From: a virus
Direction: 5' to 3' (one strand)
Virus record (IMG/VR): IMGVR_UViG_3300027763_002034
Span: 1-64,000 of that record
DNA: 64,000 nucleotides
Shown here: piece by piece, positions 34,902 to 43,701 of the stretch
Numbering within the stretch: position 1 is the stretch's first letter
Layout of the letters: every line of letters starts with the position of its first letter
Translations under genes and position numbers: made by a program
Notes under the pieces: model-generated
What the model was told of the DNA's origin: nothing
What the model saw: only the letters and a program-made list of their open reading frames with translations
Databases searched by the model: none

Positions 34902-36299
34902 TTATTTCGTAGGTCTATCTAAACCTAACTCTTTAAAGAGGTCATCATCGTCATCCTCTTCGTCATTATCATTAGATAAACTAATACCAGGTATTCCTGA
35001 TATAAAATCTTTTAATTCATTGTTATCTGTTTCATCGGAAACATTATTTAAATCCTCATCAAATTCCGCCATTGTCTGTTCGTAATCGTAATTGTTAATG
35101 TCTTCTTCAATTGCTCTTACTAAAGTTTCCATTAAACGATTTCCACTTTCAGAGTTAGAAACAACTTCCTTCATAAACACTAAAAACTCTTTTGCTGGTT
35201 TTTTGAAAATATGTTGGAAAACCATTAATTGAATAATTGATTTTGTTTCGTCAGTTAATACATCTTCAGGAAATTTAGACCTAATTCTATCCCAAATTAC
35301 AGGTCCTAAACGTAAATCCCACATTTCTTTTTCTAATGTATCTTCACTATCTTCAATTGCTGTAAAATCTTCTTCATTACCTTCTTCATCTCTTTTTCTA
35401 CCGTGTAATGCAACCAACTCTAATGTTCCTTTAATTAATTCATGTATTAAAACTGGAAAGTTTACCGCTCTTGCTTTAACCGTTGGTGGGTCTGTTTGTC
35501 TATCAACATCTTCTCTACCTGCAATCGCACCCGCCTGTCCCATTGATTTCATAGTTTCATCAGGTAATTGCCAATATAATGCGTCATTTACTGACATCAT
35601 AATACCGTACAATCCAATGATTCTATCATTACCCACAATTTCTCTAACTCTATCTTCAACATAATGATACATATAGTGACCTCTTTTAGATGCCCCCTGT
35701 ATAATTGTATTAATAAATCTTCTTTTTGCTTTCTCTAAATTAAGATTTTCTAAATCATTAACGATTTCAATTTCATTACCAAAATTCATTTCCTCTTCAC
35801 CACCCTCTTCGTCACCACCTTGTTCTTCCTCATCATGACCAAAATCTTCAGGGTTAAATTCACCCATACCAATAATTCTTGCATCATATTGAACTGAACC
35901 TTCTGGAATACCTAATTCTTTTTTAACTAAATCTACCGCTAACGCTTCCAATTCTCTTCTATGATTTTGTTCAAACGATAAAATTTGATTATGAGCACTC
36001 ATCATTTGTTGCATCAATGGGCTCATACCTTGCATACCACTTATAGTTGAATTGGTACCCGTATATTGTCTCATTTTCTCAACAACTTGTTTATATCTTT
36101 CTGAAGCTAAAAGTTCTTGGAAGTTCTTATTAGGTTCATTTCCCGTCTGTGGTAATGGTATTTTTTTCAACGGAGTTTCTCCCGATGATAATTTATCTTG
36201 TACCCCTTGGTCAGGTCTATCTTGTGAATCAAAGTCCATCGGCATTTCGTTCAAATTTTCTTTGATTAAAGATAAGAGTTTTTTCTTAGATATTCTCAT
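34902..36299 (-). CDS. Virion structural protein with N-terminal tag
   Basis: A 465-residue protein. It begins MRISKKKLLSLIKENLNEMP, a tag-like helix with IKE and LNE sites resembling those on proteins at 23089-25541. Residues ~60-140 are helical. An acidic patch (EEEQGGDEEGGEEE) follows, then a globular part with GASKRGHYMYHYVEDR and VNFPVLIHELIKGTLELV. The C-terminus is acidic (DEEDDDDDLF). Position just upstream of terminase suggests a neck, portal-associated or core protein. No T4 counterpart was recognised. Confidence 0.5.
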   Translation of the reverse strand: MRISKKKLLSLIKENLNEMPMDFDSQDRPDQGVQDKLSSGETPLKKIPLPQTGNEPNKNFQELLASERYKQVVEKMRQYTGTNSTISGMQGMSPLMQQMMSAHNQILSFEQNHRRELEALAVDLVKKELGIPEGSVQYDARIIGMGEFNPEDFGHDEEEQGGDEEGGEEEMNFGNEIEIVNDLENLNLEKAKRRFINTIIQGASKRGHYMYHYVEDRVREIVGNDRIIGLYGIMMSVNDALYWQLPDETMKSMGQAGAIAGREDVDRQTDPPTVKARAVNFPVLIHELIKGTLELVALHGRKRDEEGNEEDFTAIEDSEDTLEKEMWDLRLGPVIWDRIRSKFPEDVLTDETKSIIQLMVFQHIFKKPAKEFLVFMKEVVSNSESGNRLMETLVRAIEEDINNYDYEQTMAEFDEDLNNVSDETDNNELKDFISGIPGISLSNDNDEEDDDDDLFKELGLDRPTK

Positions 36300-36301
36300 T
36301 A

Positions 36302-37477
36302 TTAGTTAACTTTTTTTTCTTCCGCCATTTTAGCCTTTGGTTTTGGGTTTGGTCCCGGGCCAGGTTGTTTAAAAGGAGTTTTTCTTGGGTCTTCTCTTCT
36401 TGTCGGTGTAGGTCTTGTACCTGGTTTTGTTTGTGGTGCAGGTTTACTTGGTGCTGTTTTTGGTTCAGCATCTACAATTGCATCATATGACATAAACTCA
36501 GGAATACCGTTGTGTCCCTTTTTAACTTTAGGTCCGTGTTGAACCATTGTATTTGACTCGGTAAGTTTAGTTTGGATAAGTTCCATAATTTCGCTTTTAG
36601 ACGTAAAACTATGAAATTCTTTATTCTCTACCAAACCTTTAACCCAATTTTTTACTTCTTTAATATCTTCTTTTTTACACTTACATTTAGATTCCACCTT
36701 TCCACAATCATCACATTTTTTAATATTTTTAAGTTGTGGAAAATCTTCTTTAGATTTCTCTAACGCCTTTTCACTTCTTTCATTGTGATAATCACCTTCT
36801 TCCACATCTTCTTCTTTTTTCTTTTTATGACCGTTAAAATTTGGACTAGGTCGTTTTTCTGGTTTATAAGGATTTTTTTTCATTCTTTCTTTTGATTCGT
36901 TGTCTTTTTTCCAACTATTGACAAAATCTTCATGTGCTTTATCGATTTCGTGGTCCTCAGGTTCTCTACCTAAATCTTTACTTAATTTATCTTTAATTAC
37001 ACCAAGCATAAGACCATTTAATGATTCATCCACTTCTCCCTCTTCAGTTTCACCTTCTTCTTTTTTCTTTGGTGTAGATTTCTTTTTAGGAGAACTTGAT
37101 TTTTTAGGTGTTCCTCCAAATAGAGAGGTACTACTTGATTTTGAACCTTTTACGGTTAAACCCATATCAGCCTCATTTACATCTTCTTTAGCTTCACCTT
37201 TCTTTTCTTTGTTTAAAATTGCAAAGTCCTCAGCATCAATTTCACCGTTATGGTTTTTATCAATGTTCTTTTGTTTACCCTTTAATTCCTCTTCAACCTC
37301 AACCTCAGTATTTGGGTCATTTGCCAAATCTTTTAATTTTTGATCTGTTTTTAATTTGTCAGCATCAATAACAATTCTTTCATGTAAATCTGAAAGTTGT
37401 TTATCACTAAATCTAACCAATGTTTTTTCAGAAAATCCTTCTTTGATTAACTGACTAACTATAACGTCTCTTTTCAT
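36302..37477 (-). CDS. Charged virion protein with EF-hand-like loop and Cys cluster
   Basis: A 391-residue, Lys/Glu/Pro-rich, probably disordered protein. Residues ~75-92 read DKNHNGEIDAEDF, a convincing EF-hand/dockerin calcium loop (D-K-N-H-N-G-E-I-D-x-x-D). Near residue 255, CDDCGKVESKCKCKK could bind zinc. The N-terminus MKRDVIVSQLIKEGFSE is another tag-like helix. The C-terminal 70 residues are Pro/Lys-rich. It is sandwiched between virion genes and overlaps the next start by four bases. The role is unknown; calcium-dependent assembly is a guess. Confidence 0.5.
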   Translation of the reverse strand: MKRDVIVSQLIKEGFSEKTLVRFSDKQLSDLHERIVIDADKLKTDQKLKDLANDPNTEVEVEEELKGKQKNIDKNHNGEIDAEDFAILNKEKKGEAKEDVNEADMGLTVKGSKSSSTSLFGGTPKKSSSPKKKSTPKKKEEGETEEGEVDESLNGLMLGVIKDKLSKDLGREPEDHEIDKAHEDFVNSWKKDNESKERMKKNPYKPEKRPSPNFNGHKKKKEEDVEEGDYHNERSEKALEKSKEDFPQLKNIKKCDDCGKVESKCKCKKEDIKEVKNWVKGLVENKEFHSFTSKSEIMELIQTKLTESNTMVQHGPKVKKGHNGIPEFMSYDAIVDAEPKTAPSKPAPQTKPGTRPTPTRREDPRKTPFKQPGPGPNPKPKAKMAEEKKVN

Positions 37478-37875
37478 AATTCTTTGATTTTAATTTCTTC
37501 GTTTAATAAACTATAATTCCTATTTTTTAATTTTTTTGTGACAGATTCAATTGGTTCCCCGAATTTAAATGTTAATCTTTCAAATTCGTTATCAAAATCG
37601 AACTTTTCCCATGCCAATGATATTACACCATCTACGGCATCAATAACTCCGAAAAAATCGGAGTTTTGTATAAGTTCTAATTGTAAATCTGTATCTTTTA
37701 ATAATCCAACTACATCAACATATTCGACGTCAGGTGATTTAGACCTTGAGACAGACGATGCAGGTATTGCAAACCAATCTCCCATGTCAATTTCGGTACT
37801 TTCACTAAATACGAATTCGTACTGTTTTTGACCTTTGTAATCCGAACCGATTTCATTGACATATATAAGATGCAT
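37474..37875 (-). CDS. Conserved phage protein of unknown function
   Basis: A 133-residue, mixed alpha/beta protein beginning MHLIYVNEIGSDYKGQKQYE. Acidic and aromatic residues are spread through it (GDWFAIPASSV, ISLAWEKFDFDNEFERL). No signal peptide or transmembrane segment. It overlaps the downstream gene by four bases and directly follows the 324-residue gene, so the three are probably one translation unit. Function not recognised. Confidence 0.5.
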   Translation of the reverse strand: MHLIYVNEIGSDYKGQKQYEFVFSESTEIDMGDWFAIPASSVSRSKSPDVEYVDVVGLLKDTDLQLELIQNSDFFGVIDAVDGVISLAWEKFDFDNEFERLTFKFGEPIESVTKKLKNRNYSLLNEEIKIKEL

Positions 37876-38850
37876 TTATTTAAAGTATTTGTGTAAAGTT
37901 TGACTAATACTACTATTGATTTCATTCTTGATTTCATCTAAATCAAGTTCTTGAATATTATCTTCGTTATATTCGTCACCTGTTTCTTTAATTGAGTATT
38001 TTGATAAATCAATTTCATCTGTGTCCATTGGGGTTTCAACAAATTCTTCTAATGAACCCATAGCATCGTATTCACCCATTTCAGCTTCAGGTTCTACTGC
38101 TGGTTCCTCAGAAGGAACTTCCGCACTTGGTTCTTCTGAACCCATTCCACCTTCTTCTTCCTCTCTTTCAAATTTCTTAGCAACATCTTCAATATCTTCA
38201 TCAGATAATTTATCCAAATCAACCGCCGAAATAATCATATTTAAAATATATTTGATATCGTCACTTTCCATTCTATCATGTAAATCTCTTAATTCTTGAC
38301 CTAATTTACCCGCATATTTTTGAGCTTCAGCCATATAACTTGAACGTTTTCCCATATCTTCTCCACCATCTGTTGGAGGTGTTTCTGAAGGTACAGAACC
38401 GCCATCTGTTGGTGCAGCATCGGGTGCTGGTTGAGTTGACATATCGTCCACAGGTGCCTCAGGAGCATCCATAGATGGTTCTGGCATTGGCATTTCTTCT
38501 TGTGGTTTGTTTTGTTTTAAAACATACTTTGTTGCTTCTTGTAATTCGTCTTGACCTTTTAACAATTCAAGTCTCTTAAAAGCATCACCATAAGATGAAA
38601 ATTTGTTTTTGTTTTTCATAAACATTCCACCGATATAATCAAGCGATTGCTCATTTAAACCTCTTTTAACATAGTATGCGTCTTTCTCTCTCACAATACC
38701 ATATACACCACCTGTTTTTGATTCCTGAACTAATTCAGCCTTCATAGATGATGATTTCTTATTATTGTTGTAGTATGTTAACTCAAGAATCCTTTTTAAT
38801 TTCTCATCTGAGTTAAGTTTTTCACTACCAAGTGGTTTTATTTCTGCCAT
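37876..38850 (-). CDS. Acidic virion-associated protein
   Basis: A 324-residue protein. Residues 1-110 form a folded, basic to neutral domain (GVYGIVREKDAYYVKRGLNE). A Pro/Ala/Thr linker follows (~115-160), then helices (AGKLGQELRDLHDRMES) and an acidic C-terminus rich in EEP and DTDEIDLS. The opening of the folded part, GGVYGIVREKDAYYVK, recurs in phage proteins near portal/terminase clusters, but I cannot name the family. A TATTTATA motif lies 33 bases upstream. Confidence 0.5.
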   Translation of the reverse strand: MAEIKPLGSEKLNSDEKLKRILELTYYNNNKKSSSMKAELVQESKTGGVYGIVREKDAYYVKRGLNEQSLDYIGGMFMKNKNKFSSYGDAFKRLELLKGQDELQEATKYVLKQNKPQEEMPMPEPSMDAPEAPVDDMSTQPAPDAAPTDGGSVPSETPPTDGGEDMGKRSSYMAEAQKYAGKLGQELRDLHDRMESDDIKYILNMIISAVDLDKLSDEDIEDVAKKFEREEEEGGMGSEEPSAEVPSEEPAVEPEAEMGEYDAMGSLEEFVETPMDTDEIDLSKYSIKETGDEYNEDNIQELDLDEIKNEINSSISQTLHKYFK

Positions 38851-38883
38851 TTTATAAATTGTTAGATATACTTATTCTTATCC

Positions 38884-38891
38884 TATAAATA
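38884..38891 (-). promoter_or_regulatory. TATTTATA late-gene motif
   Basis: Exact octamer on the minus strand, 33 bases upstream of ATG 38850. It is the head of the terminase-upstream gene group. Confidence 0.58.
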
Positions 38892-38920
38892 CATAGATAT
38901 ATAGAAAAAAATAGGTATAG

Positions 38921-39679
38921 TTATTGTTCTACAGACAATTTTTTATCTGTTAGTGTTATTTTAAGTTTTAATAATTTCCCAATGTATCCGTTTCGTCTTA
39001 ATAATTTGAATGTTAGATTCTCGTAAGAGTACTCCCCACCTGAATCTAATCCACTTTGTCTAAACGATTTAATCTTAGCTCTGATGTTCTCAATATCATT
39101 TAATACGTCCACACCCTTATTCCCCTTTTCAACGATTTTATCTATTTTCTTTATATACTCCTCTCCCTTTTGAAGAATCATTCTATCATCAATATTAGGG
39201 TTCTTTTGTTCAGGTTCAATAATCCATTTGTTATGTAAGATAGAATAAACGCCAGATGAAACGTGTTCTTCATTGACGTCTTGTACGTATAATTCAACGT
39301 CATATCCTTTAATTACGATATCATGTTTTTCATTCCAAATATTCTTTTTAGCATCAAAAAACTCTTTAAGAATTTCAGAATTGTATTTAGATTCTTTATA
39401 ATCAATTACAATATGTAGGTCAACATCGGAAAAATTTGACCAATTGTAATTAGCCAATGAACCAGTTAAAACAATATCGTGTATGAAAAATTCAACTCCA
39501 AGGGATTCAATAAAGTCATCCGAAATTTTTAATAATGCGATTTTAATATCATCACGCATCAAAAATTTACCTTTATCCCCCTCAAAAATTTGATTAGATA
39601 AGGTATCTTTAGATTTAAAAGATTTGATAATTTTCTTATCACCTTTTTTATCTTCAATTAATTCTTCAAATAAACTCAT
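38921..39679 (-). CDS. Pol-beta-superfamily nucleotidyltransferase
   Basis: A 252-residue predicted nucleotidyltransferase. The signature GSLANYNWSNFSDVDLHI gives the G-S loop (73-74) and the first two metal-binding carboxylates (Asp85, Asp87); a third acidic residue lies in GYDVELYVQD (~127-129). The helical C-terminal half contains NGYIGKLLKLK. Such proteins add nucleotides to RNA, proteins or drugs; the phage substrate is unknown. The start overlaps the end of the KTSC gene upstream by four bases. A toxin-like or modification role cannot be excluded. Confidence 0.7.
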   Translation of the reverse strand: MSLFEELIEDKKGDKKIIKSFKSKDTLSNQIFEGDKGKFLMRDDIKIALLKISDDFIESLGVEFFIHDIVLTGSLANYNWSNFSDVDLHIVIDYKESKYNSEILKEFFDAKKNIWNEKHDIVIKGYDVELYVQDVNEEHVSSGVYSILHNKWIIEPEQKNPNIDDRMILQKGEEYIKKIDKIVEKGNKGVDVLNDIENIRAKIKSFRQSGLDSGGEYSYENLTFKLLRRNGYIGKLLKLKITLTDKKLSVEQ

Positions 39680-39921
39680 CCTTGTTTTGTATACTTATGA
39701 CTTTTGGCGATATTCTCGTTGAAGTATTTTCCGTGGGATTCGGCTAACCTAAATTTGGTGAACTTCTGCCAAGGAACTTTATTGTATACATAAATACTTC
39801 CGTTGTTAAAAACGACGGTTAAGTCCTCTGTTTCTGTATTGTATGTTGATTCTTTAAGGTTGGAAGATTGGATAGTAACTGTAATAAGTTTACCCTCAAT
39901 TTTTTCTGATATGATACCCAT
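39676..39921 (-). CDS. KTSC-domain protein
   Basis: An 81-residue KTSC-type protein. The domain pattern runs IQSSNLKESTYN, then LTVVFNNGSIYVYNKVPW and FRLAESHGKYFNENIAKSH. KTSC domains are small, often associated with nucleic-acid enzymes, and of unproven function. It is a paralogue of the gene at 39995-40246 and is joined to the nucleotidyltransferase by a four-base overlap, suggesting that it may target or regulate that enzyme. Confidence 0.7.
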   Translation of the reverse strand: MGIISEKIEGKLITVTIQSSNLKESTYNTETEDLTVVFNNGSIYVYNKVPWQKFTKFRLAESHGKYFNENIAKSHKYTKQG

Positions 39922-39954
39922 AGTATATTGTTTATATATTATAGATAATAAATA

Positions 39955-39986
39955 TCAAAAAATAAACCCCTCATTTAGAGGGGTTT
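39955..39986 (-). terminator. Terminator between the two KTSC genes
   Basis: A perfect 9-bp stem AAACCCCTC/GAGGGGTTT (39964-39972 with 39978-39986), followed on the minus strand by a T-rich tail. It ends the transcript of the upstream KTSC gene. Confidence 0.85.
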
Positions 39987-39994
39987 AAATTTAA

Positions 39995-40246
39995 TTAGAT
40001 ACTTTTTACTTTTTTATAAGTAAAGTTGTTTGAAATGTTCTGATTAAAGAACTTTCCTTGTGACTTAGCCAATCTAAACTTAGTAAATGTTGTTGATGGT
40101 ACATTTTGGTACTCATAGGCAACTCCACTGTTGAACAAAACTCGTAAGTTTTCTTTTAAAGTGTCGTAAGACGCAGATTTAAGACTAGTTGATTTAATTG
40201 AGGCATAAATCATTTTTCCGTTGATTTTTTCTTTTTTTACTGACAT
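39995..40246 (-). CDS. KTSC-domain protein, second copy
   Basis: An 83-residue paralogue of the neighbouring KTSC protein. Aligned segments are IKSTSLKSASYD, LRVLFNSGVAYEYQNVP and FRLAKSQGKFFNQNIS. It matches the namesake K-T/S-S-x pattern slightly better than its neighbour. It has its own terminator, so it can be expressed separately. The tandem duplication suggests divergent targets or dose. Confidence 0.68.
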   Translation of the reverse strand: MSVKKEKINGKMIYASIKSTSLKSASYDTLKENLRVLFNSGVAYEYQNVPSTTFTKFRLAKSQGKFFNQNISNNFTYKKVKSI

Positions 40247-40297
40247 GGTGTATAATTTTATATTACTAATTTAAGAAATAAAATTGATAAAAAAAAA

Positions 40298-40654
40298 TTA
40301 ATTCAAAGAAATTTGTCTTTCTAATGATTTTTTCCTGTCAATCGGTAAAACCAACTCTAATACTCCGTTCTCAACTTTACCTAAAATATCTTTTTCTCTC
40401 ACATCATCAGGTATGTTATAAGATTTAATGAAACTACCAATAAAGTGACGTGTTTTATCACCTTCAATTTTTTCATACGAAATCTTTAGTATACCATCTT
40501 TTGTTGTGATTTTTATGTCTTCCTTGGTCAAACCTGGAACACATATTGAAACTTTATATTCAGTTTCATTTTTGGCGATGTTAGTTTCAGGTGTAGATAA
40601 GAATCTGTTGTTATCTAATCCTGTAAAAAATGGGTCTTTAAATAATGTAATCAT
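40298..40654 (-). CDS. Small heat-shock protein (Hsp20 family)
   Basis: A 118-residue alpha-crystallin-domain chaperone. I start at ATG 40654 (MITLFKDPFFTGLD), which gives a normal short N-terminal arm; the longer reading adds a non-homologous stretch. The core strands read YKVSICVPGLTKEDIKIT, then LKISYEK and the closing VENGVLELVLPIDRKK, with the G-V-L motif in place of the classical GxL. It probably holds unfolding phage proteins during rapid late synthesis. It is divergent from the Clp ATPase gene. Confidence 0.88.
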   Translation of the reverse strand: MITLFKDPFFTGLDNNRFLSTPETNIAKNETEYKVSICVPGLTKEDIKITTKDGILKISYEKIEGDKTRHFIGSFIKSYNIPDDVREKDILGKVENGVLELVLPIDRKKSLERQISLN

Positions 40655-40754
40655 AGTTATATGTTTTTTTATTTTAATAACAAATACTTTACCAACATAT
40701 ATTTTTGGACAACTTGTCATTATATTTAAAAACTTTTTGACAATTTGTCTCACG

Positions 40755-40786
40755 TTTGTTTTTTAGTATTATTTGTGTTATGTTTG
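40755..40786 (+). promoter_or_regulatory. Bacteroidota-type promoter for the Clp ATPase gene
   Basis: TTTG (40755-40758), 20 bases, then TATGTTTG (40779-40786), an exact match to TAnnTTTG. The predicted transcription start lies shortly upstream of ATG 40809. It indicates recognition by the host sigma factor. Confidence 0.62.
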
Positions 40787-40808
40787 TATTGAATTAAACT
40801 TATATCAT

Positions 40809-42821
40809 ATGTCAGTAGATTTTTTTGAAGATGGTCCAACCACAAACCCAAAGAAAGTTAGAAAAGGTTCTAACACCCCAATTTTAGATAACTTCTCTCG
40901 TGATCTTATTAAGATGGCCGAGGAAGGTAAGATTGACCCTATTGTTGGTAGGGACGTTGAAGTAAAAAGAATTGCACAAATTCTATCTCGTAAAAAGAAA
41001 AACAACGCAGTTATTGTTGGTGACGCTGGTGTCGGTAAATCTGCATTAGTTGAGAAACTTGCGTTAATGATTCACAAAGGTGATTGCCCAACAAATCTTT
41101 TAGATAAAAGAATTATGTCTTTGGATTTAACATCACTTGTTGCTGGAACAAAATATCGTGGTCAATTTGAAGAAAGAATTAAGGCAATTTTAAATGAGTT
41201 GGTTGAAGCACCGAACGTAATTGTTTTTATTGATGAACTTCATACCATGGTTGGTGCAGGAAATGCGAGTGGTTCTATGGATGCCGCAAATATTCTTAAA
41301 CCAGCATTAGCAAGAGGTGAAATACAATGTATTGGTGCAACAACTTTTGATGAATTTAAAAAACACATTGAAAAAGACAGTGCGCTCGTTAGAAGATTTC
41401 AAAAAATAATCCTAAAGGAACCAACAGAGTTAGAGACAATTGAAATTTTAAAAAATCTAACAACATCATATCAAGATTTTCATAAAGTAACGTATGAGGA
41501 TGGTGTAATTGAAGTAATTGTAAGGTTAGCAGGAAGATACATAACCGAAAGACAATTTCCCGATAAGGCAATTGACGTATTAGATGAATTGGGTTCTGAA
41601 AAAAGAATATCAACAAGAATTCCTGAATCAATTGAAAAATTAAAATTTCAAATTGATGAAATCAAAGAGAAAAAAATACAAGTTGTTAAAAGTCAGAATT
41701 ACGAACAAGCGGCAAAATTGAGAGACGAAGAAAAGAAAGTAGTTACTAAACTTGAAGATGAGAAATATAAATGGTCTGAAAAACAAAAAGACAATAAGAT
41801 ACCAATTACTATTGATAATGTTTATGAAATCATTTCTCAAATGACAGGGGTTCCAATTAGTAAACTTGATGCAAAAGAAACTCAAAAGTTATTACAACTC
41901 GAGGATTTGTTATCTGAAAAAGTTATTGGTCAACCTGAAGCGATTTCTACAATATCAAGGTCAATCAGAAGAAATAGAGTAGGTATTAAAGACGCGAATA
42001 AACCTATTGGTTCATTCATATTCTTAGGTTCAACTGGTGTAGGTAAAACTTATCTTGCTAAAACATTAGCACAATACTTGTTTGGTGATGAAGATAAAAT
42101 CATTCGTGTTGATATGAGTGAATATATGGATAGACACAACGTATCAAAATTAATTGGTTCTCCCCCAGGTTTTGTTGGGTATGATGAAGGAGGTCAGTTA
42201 ACCGAGAAAGTTAAAAATAACCCCTTCTCTGTCATTTTATTTGATGAAATTGAGAAAGCACATAAAGACGTGTTCAACATACTATTACAAATTTTAGATG
42301 AAGGTCATTTAACTGATTCATTTGGTAGAAAAGTTAATTTTACAAATTGTTTGGTTATTATGACATCTAACATTGGGGCGAAACGTGTTTCTGAATTTGG
42401 TGGTGGTGTTGGATTTAGTACATCATCAAGCGAAGTTCAAAAATATGAAGTTAGAAAAACAATGATACAAAAAGCGTTGAAACAACATTTTAATCCTGAG
42501 TTTTTAAATCGTATTGATGACATAATCTTATTTAATGCACTGAACGAAGAAACATTGAAAAAAATTATTGACCTTGAAATTAATAGATTGTCGAATAGAT
42601 TAAAAGATAAAGGATATAAAGTTAATTTTGATAAAACAGTCACCAATAGAGTATTTGAATTAAATTCGCAAGAAGAATATGGAGCTAGACCAGTAAAAAG
42701 AATTATTCAAAATCTTTGTGAGGATTTTTTAAGTGAAGAAATTTTAAAAGGTAATATTGTTGAGGGTAAATTAATAAATCTCAAATATAAAGACGAAAAA
42801 TTAACAATCTCAAAAAAATAA
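40809..42821 (+). CDS. Clp-type AAA+ ATPase lacking the N-terminal domain (ClpA/ClpC-like)
   Basis: A 670-residue AAA+ unfoldase. I use ATG 40809 (MSVDFFEDGP) because the promoter fits it. The first AAA module has Walker A GDAGVGKS (71-78) and a VIVFIDELHTMVGAG-type Walker B. Residues ~285-315 are a UVR-like helical pair (QNYEQAAKLRDEEKK), as in ClpC. The second module has GSTGVGKT (~407-414) and ILFDEIEKAHKDV, then a sensor with RIDDIILF. The usual N-domain of about 140 residues is missing. A ClpP-binding loop (LGF-type) is not obvious, so it may act as a disaggregase. Confidence 0.9.
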   Translation: MSVDFFEDGPTTNPKKVRKGSNTPILDNFSRDLIKMAEEGKIDPIVGRDVEVKRIAQILSRKKKNNAVIVGDAGVGKSALVEKLALMIHKGDCPTNLLDKRIMSLDLTSLVAGTKYRGQFEERIKAILNELVEAPNVIVFIDELHTMVGAGNASGSMDAANILKPALARGEIQCIGATTFDEFKKHIEKDSALVRRFQKIILKEPTELETIEILKNLTTSYQDFHKVTYEDGVIEVIVRLAGRYITERQFPDKAIDVLDELGSEKRISTRIPESIEKLKFQIDEIKEKKIQVVKSQNYEQAAKLRDEEKKVVTKLEDEKYKWSEKQKDNKIPITIDNVYEIISQMTGVPISKLDAKETQKLLQLEDLLSEKVIGQPEAISTISRSIRRNRVGIKDANKPIGSFIFLGSTGVGKTYLAKTLAQYLFGDEDKIIRVDMSEYMDRHNVSKLIGSPPGFVGYDEGGQLTEKVKNNPFSVILFDEIEKAHKDVFNILLQILDEGHLTDSFGRKVNFTNCLVIMTSNIGAKRVSEFGGGVGFSTSSSEVQKYEVRKTMIQKALKQHFNPEFLNRIDDIILFNALNEETLKKIIDLEINRLSNRLKDKGYKVNFDKTVTNRVFELNSQEEYGARPVKRIIQNLCEDFLSEEILKGNIVEGKLINLKYKDEKLTISKK

Positions 42822-42832
42822 TTTTAAGTTTT

Positions 42833-43522
42833 ATGGATAAAAATTTATGGGTTTTTGGTGATTCGTTTACTTCATCGTTTAAATTACAAAAAGAAGGTAA
42901 AGTTTCGTATGATTATGTAAAATACAAAGGGTACCCACCGAAAGTTTTTTCTGAAATTATAAGTGAAACCATCAATATAAACTTAATTGATAAATCTATT
43001 GCGGGAACATGTAATCAAACAATATTTCATTGGTTTGTTGATAATATAAATCGAATAAATGATGGTGATATTGTTATTTTTGGTTGGACCCAAAATATGA
43101 GATTTAATGCTGCAACAAAAGATAATAGACTTTTTCCTATTTTAATTGGCGGTGCAAATGAAAAAGTTTACAATTTTATTGATGTTTCATTTGAATCATT
43201 AGTTGATTTATCAATGAATAGATTAAAATATTCAGTTTTTTGGACTGAGGTTACCGACTACATTAAGGTCATTAATCATATTTTAAAAAATAATTTGGTT
43301 TACCATTGGACATGGGTCGACCCATCTAACGATTATCAATTAGATAATGATGATTACCAAAAAGAATTTTATGATTTTTTAATTCCGTTTAAAAAACGTC
43401 CTTCTATTACAATTGAAACCAATAATCTTGTTGATGATTTTCATTGGGGGGAAGAGGCTCATAAAGATTTTGCGATTGAAATTTTAAAATATATCGAATT
43501 AAATAAAAATTTTAATAAATAG
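42833..43522 (+). CDS. SGNH hydrolase-like protein
   Basis: A 229-residue protein with an N-terminal block I motif, LWVFGDSFTSSF (GDS), and a late block V-like region, VDDFHWGEEAHKDFA, supplying Asp/His. The family removes acyl groups from sugars or lipids. Between them lie IAGTCNQTI (N of block III) and DIVIFGWTQNMR. It is a paralogue of the gene at 61634-62296 with the same layout. There is no signal peptide. A role in glycan deacetylation alongside the glycosyltransferases is possible. Confidence 0.65.
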   Translation: MDKNLWVFGDSFTSSFKLQKEGKVSYDYVKYKGYPPKVFSEIISETININLIDKSIAGTCNQTIFHWFVDNINRINDGDIVIFGWTQNMRFNAATKDNRLFPILIGGANEKVYNFIDVSFESLVDLSMNRLKYSVFWTEVTDYIKVINHILKNNLVYHWTWVDPSNDYQLDNDDYQKEFYDFLIPFKKRPSITIETNNLVDDFHWGEEAHKDFAIEILKYIELNKNFNK

Positions 43523-43546
43523 TTGACTTTTTAGTAAAGTTATATA

Positions 43547-43554
43547 TATTTATA
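43547..43554 (+). promoter_or_regulatory. TATTTATA motif upstream of a small RNA-like region
   Basis: Exact octamer in the 179-base gap after the SGNH-like gene. No open reading frame follows within 140 bases, but a strong terminator does. Confidence 0.48.
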
Positions 43555-43561
43555 TCACTAT

Positions 43562-43657
43562 AGGTTCTCTTTGTCGATAACCTTTTCGTTTCTTAAATTA
43601 AGTGGGGTTGAACCCACCGAAAGACCTTAAACCCCGACATCTCGTTGGGGTTTTTTT
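43562..43657 (+). ncRNA. Candidate small RNA (about 95 nt)
   Basis: The stretch follows a TATTTATA motif and contains no reading frame. Three stems are visible: GGTT/AACC near its start, GTGGG/CCCAC with loop GTTGAA (43602-43617), and a terminator stem. It may equally be the 3' untranslated end of the SGNH-like mRNA. Confidence 0.4.
43630..43657 (+). terminator. Terminator before the small lipoprotein gene
   Basis: A 9-bp stem with one G-T pair (43630-43638 with 43644-43652) and a 5-base loop, then seven T residues. Confidence 0.85.
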
Positions 43658-43663
43658 ATGGAA

Positions 43664-43695
43664 TTTGGTTTTATCGTTAAACTTTCGTATATTTA
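43664..43695 (+). promoter_or_regulatory. Bacteroidota-type promoter for the lipoprotein gene
   Basis: TTTG (43664-43667), 20 bases, then TATATTTA (43688-43695), seven of eight consensus positions. It lies just before ATG 43702. Confidence 0.5.
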
Positions 43696-43701
43696 CTATA
43701 T

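Noticed and set aside
34834-38299. Plus-strand frames opposite the acidic virion genes
   Set aside because: Ser-rich shadows of Asp/Glu-rich coding sequence on the minus strand.
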